This document shows, one piece after another, positions 54,540-64,000 of a stretch of 64,000 nucleotides of DNA. Below the pieces are notes generated by a model. That model was not told the origin of the DNA. It worked only from the letters and a program-made list of their open reading frames with translations, and did not search any database. The stretch covers positions 1,116,001-1,180,000 of the forward strand of contig OX637803.1 of the NCBI GenBank assembly GCA_951802425.1. Direction: 5' to 3'. Origin of the DNA: Clavaria fumosa. Taxonomy: Eukaryota; Basidiomycota; Agaricomycetes; Agaricales; Clavariaceae. A program made the translations under genes and the position numbers. The stretch's first letter is position 1; each line of letters begins with the position of its first letter.

Positions 54540-56356
54540 CTATAATTCGTCGCGCGGTTGCTCCGATGAGGGGCGAAAGATGCCAGCCATTTCTGATAGA
54601 AATGAAATTACTGATTGCTCGCGAAGAAGGTTTGCTTACTTACGTCGCCGTGTCTCCTCGCTTATTTCAGAAGGCAGGACGACATTATATTCGATGTATA
54701 GGTTTCCGTGCGAGGACTGTCCATAATTTGGCATACCCTGGCCCTGTAATACCTGCACAAACCCTAATAATTCAGAAATTCAATAAAAATTGTCACTGTT
54801 CAGCATCACTCGCAGTCACGACGAAGCTGACGCACCTGGTTGTGTCACCCCTTGTCGAGTCAGAGTGACGACACGGCCGTCCAAGTGAGTAATGTTGCGC
54901 TCAAATCCGAAGAGGGCCTGAGGGAAAAAGTCAAACAGAACCGTTCCCACCTTCTCAGTATGCGTACCTCGCTAATCCCAATGGTCTCTTTCCAATACAA
55001 ACTGCTTTCCTTCCTGCGCCACCCACCCTTTTCTTTCTGGGTCCGGACTCTCAGGACTACATCACCGGCCTCCCAATCAGGGCTCTCGTCGCCCTCGCCC
55101 TCGAAGACCACCTCATGACCCTCAGGCATGCCAACGGGCACCTCTAGCGTGTATGTCGCCGTGTGGTCGATGACCTTGCCTCCTCCACAATGTGGACATG
55201 AGCGTTTCACGATGCGACCCGTGCCACCACACTCATTGCAAGTGATCTGGCTCTGCGCAAACATGCCTGGAAATATTTGCTGCTTCACGATCTTGGCGCC
55301 CGTTCCTCCACAACCGGTGCATTGGCGTATGTCATTGTCAGACGCGGCCCCTGAGCCACGGCAGTGGTCGCAGAGGATACGCTTCTTCAACATGAACTGT
55401 GCGCAGGTATGGGCTCAATAAGAGCAAATACCAGGAGATAAGATACACATACATCTACCCTTGCACCTTGATAGCTGCCAGCAAGAACGAGTTAACGCAT
55501 TACAAAACACGACAGTCAGATATCAAACGCACACGTCCTCTAATCGAACCTCAAATTCAACGACAGCCGTCGGCCCGCGACGTGTGTCCTGTGGTTGTCC
55601 ATCTGCTCAAACAGAGACACGTATAAGCCTGACCACAATTGAAAAAGGAGCACCGACTGACGTCCTCCAAAAAATTGGCTGAAAATGTCGAACGGGTTCG
55701 CGTAGGCTTGCGATCCCTCAGTCATTTTCAGGCCTTCCTGATTGTGGAGGAAATTCACGTGAGCAATTTCAGAGTGCAGGTGGAAGTAGAAGCAAAACGC
55801 GTAAGAGCGAGAGGCAGGACAGGAAACAACCGTCGCAGGGTCCAAAAGACAGAAGCCCGAAGATGCGCATCACATGCATGACGTGGAGATTCGTGATTCG
55901 AACCCACCTCTCCATGCCGATCGTATATTTGTCGTTTCTGAGAGAACTCGTCGGTTTCAAAACGACTCGAGCAGGAAGCAAGAACGCACATTTTTGTCTG
56001 ACAAGATCTCGTACGCTAGTAATAACGGGAATCATCATTGGACGACACCGATGAAAGCAATAGCGCATGATTCCCTGACCTTGTGCAATGTCTACGAATC
56101 GCGCTTCGGCACCTTGTTCCTTGTTCTTGTCTGGGTGGAACTTCTTGGACAGACGCTTATATGCCGACCGTATATCTTTATCGGAAGCTGATTTATGCAC
56201 TGAAAAAGAGAGCAGGTTCGACCGTCAGCGTCAAGCCTCTTTCGGACAGCCCTTGCGCGCCTTGCACTGACGGTCTAATATTTTATACAGATCCCTAGCA
56301 GCAGCCAGAGCCGCACATAGCAATAGACAATGCAGTATGCACGAGAGCGTGTGCAT
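54540..56356 (-). CDS. SCJ1: ER-lumenal DnaJ chaperone, Scj1-like, 368 aa, C-terminal RDEL
   Basis: Eleven exons: 56356-56272, 56199-56080, 56015-55990, 55937-55908, 55737-55662, 55602-55533, 55474-55459, 55396-54968, 54917-54836, 54763-54644, 54592-54540; 369 codons. Signal peptide MHTLSCILHCLLLCAALAAA, then a J domain with HPD in YKRLSKKFHPDKNKEQG. A Gly/Phe linker (ANPFDIFSQFFGG) precedes the cysteine-rich domain with four CxxCxGxG-type repeats (CDHCRGSG, CTGCGGTG, CNECGGTG, CPHCGGG). The substrate-binding domain contains VPVGMPEGHEVVFEGEGDES, and the protein ends PRDEL. It would stimulate Hsp70 (BiP/Kar2) in the ER lumen for folding; RDEL is an HDEL/KDEL-type retrieval signal. Exon 7 is only 16 nt. 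Yeast Scj1 is 377 aa. Confidence 0.93.
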
Positions 56357-56619
56357 GCCAACACCAGTTTCTTCTCGCTTGACAAGGATGGGCTTGACAG
56401 AGGAAATGTGTGCAAGCAAAAATGTAAGTGACACGTTAGATACACGTGACTTCATTTTTGTTTTGTTTGTTTTTGTTTTGAATAAGACGGACGCATTGTA
56501 CAAGAGGTGACTTCATTATGACTGCAGACCTGGACCAAAAAAGTATTCCTACTCGTCCTGATATTAGAGTGTAGCAAATCTACTCTGTCCTGTAAAGTCT
56601 ATCATTACATTGTTTATGT

Positions 56620-59010
56620 TCAACTCCAAGAAATTAAAAAAAGCAAGCACGAAAGTAAAATAGAAACTATTGGCGCTCGTGTCGACTTAGCAGCGTTGCG
56701 TCCTGGTGGCTGGCCCAGGGCAACGCTGGGTTCTGCTATCGTGGATGTCGAAGTAGACGCGGTTCCAGAAACGCTCGTCACGATGATGGTGACCATCGGC
56801 CCAATAGTGGGAAGCGTAGTGGCGTTTGGCGCAAGGGTGCCGAATACAGCGCTGTACGTGCTTGTGGCGAGCTCTGAGACTACGATTTGTCCCACGGCCG
56901 CCGGCACGGATGTGTTGAACGCATAAGCTGGTAAAGGGTATGATGGCGTGGCCAGGGGGTAATTTGGAAGGGTAGTCGCCACTGTTGCAGACCCAGACGA
57001 GGAGGTAGACAAGGAATCCGAAGCATCCGAAGAGGCGATCATATTCTGGAGTGGATACAGACCGATCAATGGTGGTTCTTTGGTGTTTATGCCATAGCTA
57101 GAAGAAATTAGTCCAATCATGTCGTATTGCAAATGAATAAGTAGGCACCTGAAAATTGAGTAAACGGTGCGTAGAAATCTGTTACCTAACGATACACGTA
57201 AGTTGGCTACGTGAATAAGCAAGGGATCTTGGACTTCACCTAGCTGCCAATCGATTCCGTCGGTGTTCGGCGGAGTGGCCCGGGGCCAAGTTAAACATAA
57301 ATTGGGATTCCCGGATGCCGGCCCAATAAGATAATCAGAGGGGTTAAGTACGAAAGATCGACCACCCCTAGGTATCTATCAGAGAGATGTCGGCGATGAA
57401 TTGCAGGTGAAGAACAAACCCGAAGTTAAATGCAAGTGTCGCTGTCGTGTCGCAAGGAGCAACCCACTGGCCGCCTGTAAAGTTCAATTCAGCACTCATG
57501 TCTATAGCCTCAGAAATAAAGCAACTGACTCAGGTCCACCAGACGGGCATTGGGTATGGCGTCGAATATACGAGAGACCTGAGAACTGGCAGGATGAGTT
57601 TTGGTCAACCAAGGTAGAAGGAACTGACGTCTTGATAGGGCCCGTACAACCCGTCAGTACCGCTAGACCAAATGGCGTCAAGGAAAACGCCGTCAAAAAT
57701 AGAAGGCTGAGACAAACATGTCAAAAAGGGCTAATGATCTGCCATTTCCAGCCGTCGGATAGGAAGGCAATGGGTCGATGCTCGAGCCGTTCGCCTGTCA
57801 AACATCAGAACATGAGACCAATATGAGAGGGGTAAAGAGACGCATTTACAATGATGCGTTCAAGAACGATTGCCCAAGATAGATAACTTGACACATTGTT
57901 TTCTGATCCGACAGGAGGGAACGGCACGACTTGGTGCCATTCAATCTGAGTTTCGTCTTTGACTACAGAACCATCGATGGCGCCTGCGATCCGTGAGCTT
58001 TCAGACACGAGTTGTTGATTGCTTATCTCTTACCAAGAGAAAGGCTTCCCGGAGCATTCCTTCTCAAGCTCAGCCCGAAGAGCGGGTAGTCTAGTTTTCC
58101 TTGCTGGGCTAGTTTCGGGAAAAAAGGAGTACCTTCGGATGTAGGGGTTCAAGAGGTTGTGCGGCGCGAAGAATATCCCAAAGCTAACCATCCATAATAG
58201 ATTCATATATCGTCGACAATCGAGGAAAGCCCAATCCCATGATTCCGCTTATTTGGTCATCAAATGTCACGTTAGTTTTATCGACCAGACCTGTTGGACG
58301 GTGGTATCATGAATGGAAGAACACGTCAACAAGCGGTCGGAAAAATTCACCGAAGGCTTGGTCGTCAATGACCAATCCCGAAAGCTGCACAGACTCTCTC
58401 GCGACGAAGCCCGAGGCAACTAAGAATCATGTTCAAATGTCTGAAGACACTTTTCTGGCCGCTACGCCCGAGACCAGAACAGGAAAAATGTCGACGTACA
58501 TGTTCCGTCGGCGTAGCTCGCGTTGAACCGGGACAAGTTGGCGTTTACGGGCAAGAATGATGGACTGGGGTACGAGAGCGGATATGAAGGGATCCTTCGG
58601 CAACTCGACGTCGTGCAGGCAGAGGATGAAAGCCATAAATCAGACGACGCAGTGTCTAGCGCGACGCGAAAGCTAATATTTCCAGCCTTGATCACCGTAA
58701 AATATGTCCTATAGGCACGAACATTTAATTCAAATTGTTTGATCCTCGAGTTCGCGTAGAGAGCGACTTCTGGAAATTTCGCTCACTGCTTATCACGAGA
58801 GGGTGTCACGGACAACAACCCCGCGCCCAACGTCGCGTTCGTGAGCTCCAAAAGCTGCCGGGTGTGGTGGAGATGCAACGGCAACGTGAGCGAAAGAGGG
58901 ACAGAGTAGCTCCTGCGAGGCGCCAGAATTGAGGGCCGAGCCCATACCAGGAAAGGAAGCCACGCCCAGGGCGCCCAGAAGAGGGCCAAACGCGCTATGC
59001 TTCGCCTCAT
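56620..59010 (-). CDS. pepsin-type aspartic protease, secreted and GPI-anchored, 559 aa
   Basis: Thirteen exons: 59010-58787, 58708-58500, 58419-58351, 58290-58189, 58132-58034, 57983-57850, 57794-57718, 57662-57629, 57578-57545, 57474-57420, 57367-57240, 57185-57149, 57097-56620; 560 codons. Signal-like start MRRSIARLALFWAPWAWLPF. The first active-site loop reads VALDTASSDLWLSS (Asp kept, Ala for the usual Gly); next come GIMGLGFPRLS and a second-lobe loop ALFDIGTDGLYGPY, then GINTKEPPLIGLYPL. A Ser/Thr-rich stalk leads to a hydrophobic end (APIVSILLSCLLFLISW) with small residues before it, typical of GPI attachment. It probably acts at the plasma membrane or wall. Non-standard active-site loops make substrate and activity uncertain. 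Confidence 0.88.
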
Positions 59011-59463
59011 GGTCACCAATGTTGAGGCATCTGTGCGATGATGCGTTGCAGTAACTGTTAAGTGAGGCAAAGTGCGGGTCAGATCTGAAACCAAACACGC
59101 GCAAACAGTACTTTGCAGAGAGCATGGTGCCTAGCTAGGCGTATTACCACAATAGTGCTAGTCTAGCGGCAGGAAAATAAAAATAATGATCTGGCCAATC
59201 TCGGGATCGTCAAGGGAGAGACAGACAATTCCATTGAACGAACAGACAACATATTTGTCGTAGGGCCACACAGTTACAGCCGAGGATGATACATTCATGG
59301 ATGGGAATCGGCATGCTGAAAATTATTGATATCACAAAGCGAAGCCAAAGAGAGAGATGCCCAGAAAAAGGGCAAAAATAATAGGAATCCAATGGGATAG
59401 GGAGGAGCAACTCGCGATATAAAAACAAAGCCGAGCAAATATAGCCCAGTACAGCGCTAGCAG
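59011..59463. other. intergenic, no gene seen
   Basis: About 450 bp between the protease start and the RasGAP stop, both on the minus strand. No conserved frame. Confidence 0.5.
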
Positions 59464-62402
59464 TCATCGCTTCGCGAAAACCTTCTTAAGCAGCCCCAAT
59501 ACTTTCGGCACGTTAAGTTGGACGTATTCCAAATCCAAAAGATGCTTATTGTCCTTTTGCTGGATAGGAAAAAAGGGAAAGAGACAGCGCATGAGGAAAT
59601 CGAGACCCGACGACAAAGTGAGAGGGAAAGCAAACCTTTTCCAACAGGTCGTCGATTTTGAGATCCATCTCTAGTATCGCCTTTTCGCGGCCCTTGTAGT
59701 GAAGGGCGATGATGAACGTGCCTGGCGTGGGCGAGGTGATGTTGAAATAGATATTCGGGCGGCTACAGAGCGGCGAGAGCATGAGTCAGAATATATATAT
59801 CGAGTTGGCCTCCTGTTTCAAGAGGTTAAAAAAAAGCTCACCGATTATCCGGCACGTTGCTTTCCACGATGATACCCTCCTTTTCCAGCTGCGCATGGGT
59901 GAACCTATACGGTCCCAGAACGACAGCCTTCGCTGGTTTCTTCTCCTTGCCCCCCACCGTGACTACTCCAACGCCCGTCGAACTGCCTTTGTCCTTGGAT
60001 GCCGTCAGACGCACGTTCTGCAGGTATGCCTTGTACTGCTCAAGTTGCGAGCGCATGTAGTTGTTGTGGTCGCAGATCGTCTTGTACACCGCCTCAAGTG
60101 ACTTCGTCTCCAGCACCACCTTTTCACGCAGGTTCCCCAGGTGTACGAGCTCCGCCGACACCTCTTCCTGCATCAGCCTGTACCCGTCCCCGGCATCGAC
60201 AATCTTAAGTTCCTCCAGCTCGCGCAACATCTCCTTCACCTTGATGCCCTTGCGCACAAGCGTGGCGTCCTTCGTAGTCGCCGCTCGCTCAGCAATGGCG
60301 GCTAGATGGTACGGCCGCTTCTCCGCCGCATGCGGAATCGACCGGATGAGCTGCACGAAAATGGACTTGGTCTCCATATAGAGCATGTCGCTCGACGAAA
60401 CCGAGTCCATCAGAGCGCTCTGAATGTCGTGCACCGGTGTCTCCCAACGACTGTACAGACTAAGCTCGATAGTCCGATTCTCTTTACGAGGAACCTGCGA
60501 TGGGGCAGGGCCCAACTCATCCGTCAAGATGCGGAGGTGTTGTTTCTCGTTCGGTGACTGCATACACAGGCAGAAGAAGCAAACATGAGCCACAAATTCA
60601 AGAAGCGCAGATCGCAGGATCCAAATCCGGTGCGTGCTCACCAGAGTTTCAATGTGTTGCAGAATTAGCGAATGAGTGTTGTACAGCTCGTTCAGCGTGA
60701 TGTGTATTATCAGGTCTTTCTTCGAGAGAGCCATATACTGGTCCATCTGTGGAAAACGGGAGATTGATTCGCAATAGGTTACTTGTCAGCAAGAGAAAAA
60801 AAACCCGCCTCAAGAGTGTCATAGAAATCGCCGACTTCGCAAAGGTTATTCAAGAACTGATTGATACGTGCTTTGTTGTTCTCCACAAACGGATTGAGCG
60901 TGATCATATAGGCCTCTTTCGCGTAAGAAGGTTTATTCGCCAAATTCTGGAGCATCTTGGCGATCTACGAGTATGGGGGCGTAATAAGCCGTCCTGTTCC
61001 AGGACTCTATAACCTAAAGATGATTCCATACCAGAGTCAACGTACGTCGTGGGTGTTTGGCCGGAACACCCTCGACTAACATATAAGCCTGTGGCGTCAC
61101 GATGGCCGGATTGATGAATCGGAGGAAGAAGAAACCGCCAATCAAGGAGCAGATCGCAGGGTCCGGGGCGTCCGGGTATTTACGCTAGGGACAGAAAGAA
61201 ACCCAATCTGAGTTCTATGAAGAGGATTAGCAGAAGTAGCAAAAGGAACTCAACCCGTGTTAGGCTTCTGATCTGCTTGCATATCCATCGAATACCGTAG
61301 GGGACGCTTTCCATGCTGTCGATGATGGTGACTAAGAAGCTGTTGGCGATCTCCATGAGCATCGTCAGACGGGGCGCGATAATGGCCTGCACGTCGGCGT
61401 TGCCGGCCGCAATCTCGGGAGGTACCCCTCGAGGCAGGTTCAAAGGAAGTGCACCAGTCTCTTCCTCGATCTGATTAATCATTTGTTCATAGACCTATGT
61501 TCACCACAAAATAGGATTGGTGAGGGGCTCCATCGAAGGGAATGAATAGTGCGCTGGCTCACCTTGACTGGGTTGATCTCAAGGTTGAGGTCTTTATGCT
61601 CGATCAAGCTGTTAATCCTTTCAGCAAGGACGCTCTTCAAATAGCTTTGGCCGGGGCCTCGGCGGGTATAGGTCGTCATCATGCGCGAGACGGGGGTGTT
61701 GGCACGCAACAACGAGCCGAACTCGGTGGCGGTCTCGAACTGGGCGGAGAGAACGGACTGAAACATGGTCAGCAAGAGGTGCTCCTCGCGGCTCTCGTAC
61801 TGGTTTCCGTAGAGGGTGAACATGACGGTCTGTAGCAGGGTGTCGATTTCGGACAGGCTGACGAGGCGGCACAGGGCAGCGATATGGCGGGGTTCAGACT
61901 GAAGTAGGAAGAAGAGATTTGAGTACTGTTGCAATTTCCGGTCGTCTGGGTAATGTCCTTCCGTCGGGTCGACCTCTTCGAGTGTACGCTCTACCTCGCG
62001 TTGCTGGAATGGTGAATGGTCAAGCAAGGGTCTCAGCTAGTGCAGTGAGGGAAGGCACCTCGTCTAAAGCCATACGGTTCTGGATAAGTAGAGCTATCCG
62101 AGAATCGAGGTATCGAACATCCCGCTCTAACACGAAATTCTTCTTTGACTGAGCCGAAATCTTGCCCTTGAGATCCCGGAGACGCTTTTGAGCTTGAGGA
62201 AGCCAGAGAGTGAGCGCTCGAGATAAAGCTGCGCGTTCCGTAGCACGAAAGGCGACGCACCTCTGGCGAGATCGTCTTCGACCTCGACATCTTGTTCAGC
62301 CGCCATGCTAAACAAAGCGGTGACGCTGTACCGGTTGGTGTTTCTGTTGGTGAGCCGCCTTGACATGGTTGCGGGTGTGCTTGGGCTTTCGGGGTAGGAC
62401 AT
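59464..62402 (-). CDS. gap1: Ras GTPase-activating protein with RasGAP C-terminal domain (S. pombe gap1-like), 769 aa
   Basis: Ten exons: 62402-62261, 62192-62059, 62003-61563, 61494-61255, 61184-61032, 60964-60809, 60746-60642, 60557-59842, 59762-59636, 59559-59464; 770 codons. The N-terminal 100 residues are Ser/Thr-rich then coiled-coil-like ([20 protein letters not shown]). The RasGAP domain shows the hallmark [15 protein letters not shown] and, earlier, [15 protein letters not shown] with the likely finger Arg. The C-terminal half is a RasGAP_C domain ([35 protein letters not shown]) and ends [17 protein letters not shown]. pombe gap1/sar1 is 766 aa. It would accelerate GTP hydrolysis on Ras1 at the membrane, in mating and polarity signalling. 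The intron at 60808-60747 needs a GC donor. Confidence 0.93.
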
Positions 62403-63780
62403 GACTGTGAAAGACGACGACGAGGGTGATCGAGTGTCGAAGATGGGATACAACCGAAAGAGAACGGCTCAAAGTTAAAGAGAAATATTAAATTTGTTGA
62501 CGGTGACGCTGAAGGGGTGTGGGGGGCGACCAGGGCTCTCGGCCCAGTAAAAAGGGACCTGAATACGAACAACAAGGAAGACAATAAGCAGGTGATGGGG
62601 GTGGAAGGAGACAAGAGTTGAAACGACCTTGGGGATGGGAACGGGCACTGGGGTGCACTGCAAGTTATGAATATGACACGGCTACCTACTTCCTTTCTCT
62701 CAACCTTCGCTGTACCAATCTCTAAAAGCTAATAACACTGCAAAGCGACTGGCTAGCGCTAAATGTGCACAGCGACATCATGATATCCATCGAATGGACC
62801 TCGAAGGGGGTTGTTGACCACAATTCTTCTCTATGTCCCTCTTCGTAGACCACGGCACAGTTACACGCTTCGTCCCCTAACCGTTTGGGGACGATCAGAC
62901 CGTCACACAGACCGAACGAGGCTCAGCATTGATGGTTGCGATGGTTGAGACCTTCGGGACCTCAAAACTCAAAACACTTCTCCGAACCAACGCCGCCGAA
63001 CGAGGGGCGCTGCAGCGTCAGCGGAAAGATGAGCAGCCAACATGACAGGTCCCCGCTTTGTTCAATGGTGATAACGACTGTATTGTCCTCCTCGCCCTTC
63101 GTTATAGTACGTGCACACGAATTTCATGGTCGACCTTGGAACGGATTTGCCTTTTCTCAGCCAAGGCTTCTTCTACGCGCATATGTGTATACGATACGGA
63201 GAAACCCACCACCGTATGTGTATATATTTCCCTGATGAAAAGGTGCTGTACAGGCAGAAATGTCTTTGCTGATCAAGATGGCAACATTTGATCCAGATAG
63301 ATGGATGCAAAGAAAAAAGAAAAAAAGAGGACATGAAACATTTTTTTAACCTAGCTCGTTGCCAAGCCGTTGTTCTGGATACCAATGTCCAAGTTAGACA
63401 ATGTCCATCAAATCCATGAGGAGCTTCGCTCATCACGAGACGCGACCAGGCAGCAAAGATCTCATGAGATGAGAACACTCCCTGTGTTCCGAGTCGTTCA
63501 ATCACCATTTCCAGCATCGTCGTAAACAGCTTTTCAAGCCCAAGGCTAGAAATGGAGATGAATGTCCTACATTCTTTGTGACTCATTCAGGCCATAGGCC
63601 TTATCGCTTACAAACAACGACGGCAGCGCCCAAAATTCCGAGCGACCGACTGGCGGCTGCGCTGCGCTCGATATGGCTTATCATGACTGTGACTGTACCG
63701 CAATGCCCAAAAACAACATAACTCGCAATATCCAATCAACCTCAAAAACGTACAGCTCCTTCTTTCACTCTCTCTGCCAC
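62403..63780. other. intergenic, no gene seen
   Basis: About 1.4 kb upstream of the RasGAP gene on its side and before a doubtful plus-strand start. Short frames only. Probably the RasGAP promoter plus untranscribed sequence; nothing recognised. Confidence 0.45.
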
Positions 63781-64000
63781 ATGAATCCACATCCGTTGGG
63801 TCACTTGCTCCAAAAGGTCCACAAAGAGGCAATAGAGAAGCTCTGCCGTATGCGAGCTCACCGAAAACGTATGTCCTCCGGGCCAAACGTTCCACAATGA
63901 CGCTTTGAGTCTTCTGGTGACAAATACTCCACTTCGTATTTGGTCCCTACCACCTGCTCTCCCACAAACGCGCCGAGAACAGGTGAGATGCTAGAGTAAG
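63781..64000 (+). CDS. possible first exon of a gene running off the window
   Basis: ATG at 63781 opens MNPHPLGHLLQKVHKEAIEK and a basic stretch; a GTATGT donor follows at about 63869, with a possible acceptor CAG near 63981. No homology is recognised and only about 30 codons are visible, so this is tentative. Confidence 0.2.

Noticed and set aside
1..64000. CRISPR arrays, bacterial operons, riboswitches, rRNA
   Set aside because: The DNA is eukaryotic nuclear sequence; tandem repeats present are coding microsatellites, LTRs or minisatellites, and no rRNA sequence was recognised.

Overview
The window is nuclear DNA of a filamentous basidiomycete, almost certainly an Agaricomycete. Genes carry many short GT-AG introns (about 50-90 nt) and microexons, and the recognisable proteins are fungal housekeeping types (Tma46, Cwc2, Atm1, an Scj1-like DnaJ, a gap1-like RasGAP). 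The chromodomain Gypsy elements and proline-rich single-pass membrane proteins are also of basidiomycete type. No species is claimed. Exon coordinates were worked out by hand from splice signals and reading-frame closure.

Layout. 0.1-7.4 kb: a conserved protein of unknown function (-), a leucine-rich-repeat protein (+) and an F-box/propeller-like protein (+). 7.8-22.2 kb: a nest of mobile elements. An outer chromovirus-type Gypsy element (-, target duplication CTTGC) carries a second, nearly intact 7,055-bp chromovirus (+, target duplication AAATT) inside its pol gene. A 901-bp TG...CA insertion sits in the outer element's 5' LTR. Both retroelements look self-primed in the manner of Tf1: the sequence next to the 5' LTR is complementary to the predicted 5' end of the element's own RNA. 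Both decay mainly by transitions, including three CGA-to-TGA nonsense changes.

23.2-35.8 kb: a local family of four related loci encoding type III-like single-pass membrane proteins. Each has a Pro/Thr-rich outer region, one transmembrane helix, a long Gly/Ser/Gln-rich cytoplasmic tail and an 18-nt last exon. Three are intact. The fourth lies in inverted orientation to the first, has lost much of exon 3, and has expanded the transmembrane-core codons into thirteen tandem 33-36 bp units. It still keeps a 315-codon open frame and is the most unusual object in the window.

36.4-46.1 kb: TMA46 (+), CWC2 (-), a 1.24-kb hAT-like element 29 nt upstream of the CWC2 start codon, ATM1 (-) and a WD40-type gene (-). 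46.1-50.3 kb is gene-poor with a degenerate repeat. 50.3-54.1 kb holds a small C2H2-like gene (+), a protein with four repeated Cys modules (-) and a frameshifted HNH-family gene (-). 54.5-62.4 kb is a solid minus-strand run: an Scj1-like ER DnaJ ending in RDEL, a GPI-anchored pepsin-type protease in 13 exons, and a 769-residue RasGAP. The last 1.6 kb has no convincing gene.
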